This document shows positions 63,675 through 64,000 of a DNA stretch of 64,000 nucleotides, piece after piece (positions within the stretch are counted from its first letter, which is position 1; the number at the start of each line of letters is the position of its first letter). The translations under genes and the position numbers were made by a program. Source of the DNA: an uncultured Kordiimonas sp. (GTDB lineage Bacteria > Pseudomonadota > Alphaproteobacteria > Sphingomonadales > Kordiimonadaceae); NCBI GenBank assembly GCA_947492375.1, contig CANLMI010000002.1:373529-437528 (forward strand), written 5' to 3'. Under the pieces are notes generated by a model. The model was not told the DNA's origin. It was given only the letters and a program-made list of their open reading frames with translations, and did no database searches.

Positions 63675-64000
63675 ATGACATATGAAAACATACAGGCCTG
63701 CGCTGAGTATATCCGCGGCAAGGTAAATGGAACAATTCCAAAAGCAGCAATGATTTTAGGCAGCGGCTTAAACAGCTTGGCTGATTCCATTGAAGACGCA
63801 GTTGTATTTCCATTCAATGAGCTACCTCACTTCCCTGTAACAACAGTTCAGGGCCACGCAGGCCGTATGCTTGTCGGTACTCTTGAAGGTAAGGGCGTTA
63901 TCTGCCTACAGGGTCGTGTTCACGGCTATGAAGGCCATGAGGCGGCAAAGCTAGCCTTTGCAACCCGTGTTTTATGGGCACTCTGTGTAGAAACACTTGT
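63675..64000 (+). CDS. Purine nucleoside phosphorylase, N-terminal part (runs off window)
   Basis: The frame is open from the ATG at 63675 (AGGAAGA just upstream) to the window end, giving 108 residues. AAMILGSGLNSLADSIED is the phosphate-binding loop of the trimeric PNP family, and FPVTTVQGHAGRMLVG, then LQGRVHGYEGHE, are its next conserved blocks. It splits purine nucleosides into base and (deoxy)ribose 1-phosphate, feeding the PRTase before it and phosphopentomutase. The rest is outside the window. Confidence 0.9.
   Translation, partial: MTYENIQACAEYIRGKVNGTIPKAAMILGSGLNSLADSIEDAVVFPFNELPHFPVTTVQGHAGRMLVGTLEGKGVICLQGRVHGYEGHEAAKLAFATRVLWALCVETL

Overview
The window reads as a chromosomal segment of a low-GC, probably marine, Gram-negative proteobacterium. 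An alphaproteobacterium is the best guess, from the Fpr-type ferredoxin reductase, the TonB receptors and the general gene style; this is inference, because no rRNA or other phylogenetic marker is present. Genes are densely packed, mostly metabolic and regulatory, with several TonB-dependent receptors and TetR regulators. No CRISPR array, prophage or complete insertion sequence was seen.

Layout. (1) 1-4.1 kb: carbon-storage cluster with the end of a PHA depolymerase, a phasin, a PhaD-like regulator, an alpha/beta hydrolase and a wax-ester/diacylglycerol acyltransferase. (2) 4.1-6.6 kb: a NIT-HAMP-MCP-PilZ chemoreceptor. (3) 7.0-10.4 kb: an MFS exporter divergent from a GH42 beta-galactosidase. 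(4) 10.4-14.4 kb: a leftward five-gene unit (GST, cupin, sulfurtransferase, TetR, amine oxidase) behind a pair of near-identical dyad operators. (5) 14.7-16.7 kb: a multidomain redoxin / haem / copper-monooxygenase / EF-hand lipoprotein. (6) 16.8-23 kb: histidine utilisation, hutC divergent from hutIHUG. (7) 23-32 kb: LpxR-like outer-membrane protein, sterol-desaturase family protein, DUF2339 membrane protein divergent from a TetR gene with paired operators, a BCCT transporter and an MFS transporter. (8) 32-36.5 kb: choline-to-betaine operon betB-betA plus a shortened BCCT-like transporter. (9) 36.7-43.3 kb: iron block with fur, fpr, a TonB receptor and a DUF3325/DUF3649/PepSY operon, with Fur-box-like sites in both divergent regions.

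(10) 43.3-50.8 kb: the most unusual part. A complete RNA-repair locus (rtcR, a sigma-54 promoter, a structured leader, rtcB, an unknown gene, an RlaP-type nucleotidyltransferase, an unknown gene, rtcA, an unknown gene, and a free-standing Pnkp-type 3'-phosphatase) lies between inverted ends that both start TGTCCATTTT. Further copies of an 18-bp motif sit inside the left end. The right end stops 9 bp from the CCA end of a tRNA-Ile2(CAU) gene. No transposase is present, only a broken transposase fragment. I read this as a non-autonomous or decayed Tn7/Tn5053/IS21-style transposon carrying an RNA-repair cargo.

(11) 51-53.7 kb: small membrane and unknown proteins and a YejM/LtaS-like membrane sulfatase-fold protein. 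(12) 53.7-64 kb: pyrimidine and nucleoside salvage. A RutR-like regulator, a large TonB receptor, phoD, deoB, deoA and cdd run leftward; upp, a phosphoribosyltransferase and a truncated purine nucleoside phosphorylase run rightward. Two matches to the E. coli RutR box (TTGACCAnnTGGTCAA) lie upstream of the receptor and between cdd and upp, tying the block into one probable regulon.
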